Below the pieces are notes generated by a model. That model made no database searches, had not been told where the DNA came from, and saw nothing but the letters and a program-made list of their open reading frames with translations. From positions 29,322,745-29,386,744 of the forward strand of contig CM075102.1 in assembly GCA_037576195.1 (NCBI GenBank): a stretch of DNA of 64,000 bases, read 5' to 3'. This document shows, one piece after another, positions 59,612-64,000 of the stretch; within the stretch, counting starts at the first letter, position 1; each line of letters opens with the position of its first letter. A program made the translations under genes and the position numbers. This stretch comes from Phytoseiulus persimilis (lineage: Eukaryota; Arthropoda; Arachnida; Mesostigmata; Phytoseiidae).

Positions 59612-60401
59612 GGACTTGTTTCCCGGAGTTGGTGAGCTGTTCCGTTTTCGTGAATAGAACCGCCCGTCACACGATTCCTGATGTCAGAGCATAAACTCCC
59701 GGATTCAAACATTCAACGTTCATCGAGTATTCTGGCCTCGCCAAAACCGAGCGGTGGAAGAAGCAGAGAGAAAACGCCTGTATTGCGTGAATCGGGGACG
59801 CTGATGCGGAACCTGCATAAAATTTCGTCTCTCCTCACGTCCGCTTCCTCGAGCCAAGTTCATGCGGTAGCTCGAAACGGAGGGAGCCGGCCAGGTTTGA
59901 GGATCACTTTGGACCCGATAGAAACTTAGCTATAGAGCTTGAGAAACCTCGCTAGCCATTCTGAGGCATAATGCATGCAACAAGGAGCTCCTGACGGAAT
60001 ATCGAGGAAGTTGGGACAGAATCACTGAGAAGCGGTGGACTCTTGAGGACGACCTTACCAGTTTTCAATCCGGCTTCTTCTCCAGGGAGACGGGATCGGA
60101 GGAGAGCGACGAAGCTACTCCACGTCCCGTCGACGGGACTTTTGACATCCCGTCTCGTAACCCTTCCTGTCCTATGTGATTGCGCTCGGCGGTGACAATT
60201 AGACTTCTTTGAACGGTCTGAGACGGTGTCGAGGTGGAAAAAAAGTTCTCCTCGCTCCGTTCCGACTCTTCCTTTGAGGCCCTCCGTCGAGTGCTCAAGC
60301 GCTCGGTCGCTATCGAGATCGACTTTCCTCTGGCACTGGCTTACGTTATCATCGCGCCGGCTCACGATAGCGAGGAATCTCCACAGCGGCATCAGCAGGA
60401 C
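59612..60401. other. No gene recognised
   Basis: Part of a 167-codon + strand frame (60234-60737, GTG start) begins here. It has no motif and a competing - strand frame (59952-60461). Confidence 0.4.
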
Positions 60402-60415
60402 GGAAGGAAGGAAGG
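60402..60415. repeat. Short (GGAA)n tract
   Basis: GGAAGGAAGGAAGG, three and a half units, inside the unassigned open frame at 60234-60737. Confidence 0.7.
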
Positions 60416-63365
60416 AGGTGTACAGGAAAGTAGAGGAGTAGGGAAAACCGTCCACTGGCAATCTGACCTATGGGTGACAACAAGCCGACGGACGGACGAC
60501 CGGCCGGCCATCCTCGTCCACTTCCCTCGCATCATGTGCGGGCGGTGGCAGATTCCGCAGTCGTTCTGCACGGCGAAGGCTCCTGAGTACCTGACTCCGA
60601 GAGGTCAGAGCCCCGTTGAGTCTGCGACGCTCTCCGAAAGAGCGGAGCACAAGTCCTCGGACAGCATTGGAGGATCTGAACTTCTTTCCGGAACCGCCAA
60701 GGGCGCGGAACTCGCTATGGGCGCACGGCACGCGTAAACTCCGACGGAAGAGTGCTGTTATCCAGAGTTCGGGCGGAGCAGTTCGGATTCCGAGTTCCCA
60801 ACAGAATCGAAAATGTCCCCTGGGGTTCTAAGGTCCAACTTATTATTTTTCTGAGATCCCCGATCTGGCGTCGAGCCAAATCAGCGTAATTTCGATTTAA
60901 CTCGGAGTCCTTGTTAGACAGGGTTGCGACGAGCAACAATCAGCTTTTGGCTGCTTGTTTCGGGTTGGATCTCGACAACAAACTCCATCAATGATCTCAT
61001 CGTCCATGGAGTTTTGCTGTTGGAAATTTCTGAATCCTCGGGAAGGGATTTGGTCCGGACAGAGTCGAAGCCGGCGGTTAGCGATCACACTGAACAACTC
61101 TGGGAAAGCTCTTCGACCACAGATTGGTGGAACTCTTGATGATCCTGAGTCGGACGGCGAGGAGAGAAAGACGAGGGGAGCAGATGGGGACGAGAAGGAG
61201 GACAAGGCAAAACGATCCACTAGACCCTAGAAGACCTGTCGGACAAAATTGCGTTCCTGAAAGGAGTGCAGGACATCGTCGCCAGAGCAGGGCGTTGATA
61301 TTGAGTAGGAAGGAGGGGAAGTCTCTTCCGGATCCGCCAGTCAGACGAGAAAAGAAAACCATTCCGTACATTTTTACATTTCTCCCCTTCTGTTAGGTGT
61401 CGTGGCCTCATTCGTTCGCACTTCATTCTACATTCGGCTCGAGTGCCGATGGAGAGCTTCTGCGAGGAGACGGACGTCTCGGGGGTTCTCTGCGCTTGAA
61501 ATTTTTCTCCGACAACTTTCACAGGGATACGTTCGCGTTTTGCCCGATGTCACTGGTATCGTGCTCTCTCTTCCTCAGACTCCGGCTGTCCTCCCCCTCC
61601 TCTTCCTGATTTCTCCAGGCCTAGGCAGGAAGGGCATCAAGGAGGAGAGGACACTTGGAATCACTATGACAGTGACTGTAGGCGGGAGAGGAATAAAAAC
61701 TCTCACCCCGACCGGATTCCCCAGCAGAACCGATTTTCCCGTTTTTCGCCGACGCGGGTTATCGCTGTGTAAACCAGGCTGCTTTCGCAAGAGGAAGTAT
61801 GAAGGATGTTGAATAATCATCAGCGGTCTGCAACATCAGCTGCGTACTCTAACCTAGCAAAACGGAGCATCCATCCGAGTGTGGCGTCACTCGGGTTACT
61901 ATTCCGCTGAACCCAATGAACTTGTCCGATACGTGAAGTGGTTCCGAAGCATTCCAACAAATCGAGAGTTCCTTGCACAATAGGTAGAGAGATTCAGCTC
62001 CCGTGCGCGCGAGGACCTGTCAAGCCGCAGCGCTCGACGCAAACTAGCGGACTTTGGGGAGCTGTCCGCTGGTTCTGCCGGAGGAACGACGGAATCCAAG
62101 AGCTCAAGTGGATGAATCGTGCTGTGCTGGCCAAGGGACAGGATGACTCGAATCCTAAGAACCGATGGTGAGAGCGCTCTCGCGCTGCCTCGCACGACTT
62201 CGACCAGTGACTACCAAGCGTAAAATTACGCTTGCATCGAGAAAGCGAAAGTCGGGAAGCAGTCGAGAGCGGTGGAGACGGACGGACAAGCCGCCAGGCA
62301 GGAGGCCTGGCTCAGGCCGACGTGCTCTGGGAACAGCAGCCAAAGGAAGGAGAAGAGACGGCGGAGAAAAGGTTCTAGGCAGCAGGGCCTGATGGCGGGG
62401 CCGTGTCATCATTCTCAGATTAACTCGTTCTCACGGCTAAACACTGCGGTACACCTGGCGTGAGCGCGGTGACTTCGATTCGCGAATCTCGTCTTCTCGG
62501 AATCGGCTAGGAATCGCATCGTCAGGAGATTGTGGAGGAATTTTATCGAGTTGGTGCGCGGTTATCCAACAAACCTGTTCTGGGGTCTCGGAGGTTCGTT
62601 TCTCCTGATTCCGGCCTTCGTGATTGTTTGAAACGAGAAGCCTAACGGTCGAACGCAGTCGAGGCGCGGCGGAGAGAACGAGGGGTGCGCCCCTCGCATC
62701 ACATAGAGACGAACTGCGTGATCGAAAACAAAGCACCGCTAGATCTATAATCTGGAAGTAAGCGGCACGACCTTCGGAACGGAAACGGACCCGCAGCTCA
62801 CGTGTCGATGAGGCAACAATCTATGAACTGAGAAATCTATCTTCGAAAGTATTCAACGCTCATTCATGCCTGTACGATTTCCGCCATGAGTTGCGTTTTC
62901 ACATCCTGATGCGAGGCCTGGCTTGGCAGAGGAATTTTATCCGCTTCAGTGTCAGCAGAGAGCAAGCTTGAAAATAGCCGCAGATGTTTCGAAACGAGCT
63001 GAGCTCGTAGAATATCACGTGTTTCCTACGTTTGGGGACAGAAAACAAGTTCGAGCATGCCGGGAAAACAAGGCAAAATATATCTGTCGTGCAGGAGCGG
63101 ATAGATGTGTGTCCGATGTGCTTCTTCGCTCCGCTGCTTCTGCGTGGGCGAACGAGCGATGCAGGGAGCGAGTCAGCGACGGAACAAACGACTACGCGTT
63201 CATATATAGCTTCTCAATAGCGGAGCTGTATGATTGGAGTTAGTTTCTAGAAATACCGAATCGCTCCGCTATTCGAGGCACGCGACGAAGCGGACGAGGG
63301 AACTTCCACTCGAATAGTGCGCCAGGAATTCACTTCTGACTCTCATATTGCCCTTGTGCCAACAG
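60416..63365. other. No gene recognised
   Basis: Overlapping ORFs on both strands with no motif. Confidence 0.45.
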
Positions 63366-63469
63366 CCCGCGTCGACCGTGTCGTTTCCGGAGGCCCCCGA
63401 AGAGAGGGTCAGCTCCGGGATGATAGTGGAGCTGCAGTCCGTCTTTCCGGCTCGGGACATGATCGCGAG
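63366..63469 (+). CDS. Candidate internal exon, about 104 bases
   Basis: A good acceptor (TCTCATATTGCCCTTGTGCCAACAG, AG at 63364-63365, shown here in part) and a donor (GCGAG|GTCAGA, GT at 63470-63471) bracket a frame. It reads PASTVSFPEAPEERVSSGMI and then VELQSVFPARDMIA, with mostly C/G-ending codons like the receptor. The frame stays open beyond the donor to 63536. No family is recognised and no partner exon was found, so this is a prediction from local signals only. Confidence 0.25.
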
Positions 63470-64000
63470 GTCAGAATGGAATCAGTTCAAACGGTTGGAA
63501 ACGGGTCTAAATCAGAGACGAGGATATTTCACTTGAAAGATTGGCGCGAGCGGGAGTGAATTGAACTTTCCAGGTGTCTGTCTCCGCTCGCCACAGAAGT
63601 TGACTTCGGCCGCTCCAATCCATCCCGGTTCAACTCCCAGGGTGAGTTTTTCCGGCTGGGATGATCTGAAATATCCCGCTTTCCACTCCAAGTAAACAAC
63701 GAGGAGTCCTGGAAACTCTGAGATCGGCGGGACGTCGGCAATGGTCGCCGTCTCGACCGAAGCCTGATATCTATGCAAAAGCCAGCTCCAGACTCGGTGA
63801 TAAGAGGAGAATATCGTCAAACATCGCACATGTCACGCAGCGAGCTTTTCTCTGTTAAGCAGCAACTCGACGTTCACCAGACCATAAGGGTGGAGTCCAG
63901 CAGACCATAAAATATTTGTCTTCTCCATGGAGGATTTTTTTTATGATGCCGCCTTCCTCCAGGCACTCGACTGTTAAGCTGCGTCGAAGCCGATGCCGGA
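63470..64000. other. No gene recognised
   Basis: Short ORFs to the right edge. An intron of the gene suggested by the preceding exon candidate would lie here. Confidence 0.45.

Noticed and set aside
1-64000. CRISPR arrays, prokaryotic operons, phage or plasmid features
   Set aside because: No regularly spaced direct repeats, ribosome binding sites or compact co-directional genes were seen. The content is that of an animal genome.

Overview
The window looks like nuclear DNA from an invertebrate animal, most likely an arthropod. It has about 50% GC, microsatellites, long stretches without genes, decayed DNA transposons, and no operons or ribosome binding sites. Only one protein gene can be named with confidence: an A-type muscarinic acetylcholine receptor on the + strand. 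Its coding sequence runs uninterrupted from 31077 to 33140. A roughly 50% GC arthropod genome with an intronless receptor of this type would suit a predatory (phytoseiid-like) mite, but that is inference, not something the sequence proves.

Layout. Positions 1-393 carry an open frame that enters from the left edge and may be the end of a gene. Two relics of pogo/Tc1-mariner-like transposons follow. At about 3040-3700 there is an inverted pair of transposase C-terminal fragments. At about 8130-9050 there is a small element with long imperfect terminal inverted repeats (TIRs) and a transposase remnant inside. Between them lies an unexplained 453-codon open frame on the - strand (3810-5171). From 9 to 30 kb there is no recognisable gene. 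Several coding-looking fragments occur there, the best being a - strand terminal-exon candidate at 11925-12161 with dibasic (GRR) sites. Frames that look coding but break repeatedly lie at 13.65-14.64 kb and 18.5-18.9 kb.

The receptor locus (about 30.8-33.7 kb) is the core. A strong 3' splice site at 30829-30830 opens the exon. A 78-codon upstream ORF (uORF) with a good start context begins at 30844 and ends in a TGA that overlaps the receptor ATG as ATGA. The receptor follows. Its third intracellular loop is about 320 residues long and carries His and Gln runs. About 145 bases after its stop codon, a long pyrimidine tract and a second strong 3' splice site lead into another open frame.

From 34 to 64 kb there are microsatellites, G and C homopolymers, and several low-confidence ORFs or exon candidates. 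None could be assigned to a family by eye. Most of the right half may be introns, distal untranslated or intergenic DNA. No tRNA, rRNA, CRISPR array or prokaryotic feature was recognised.
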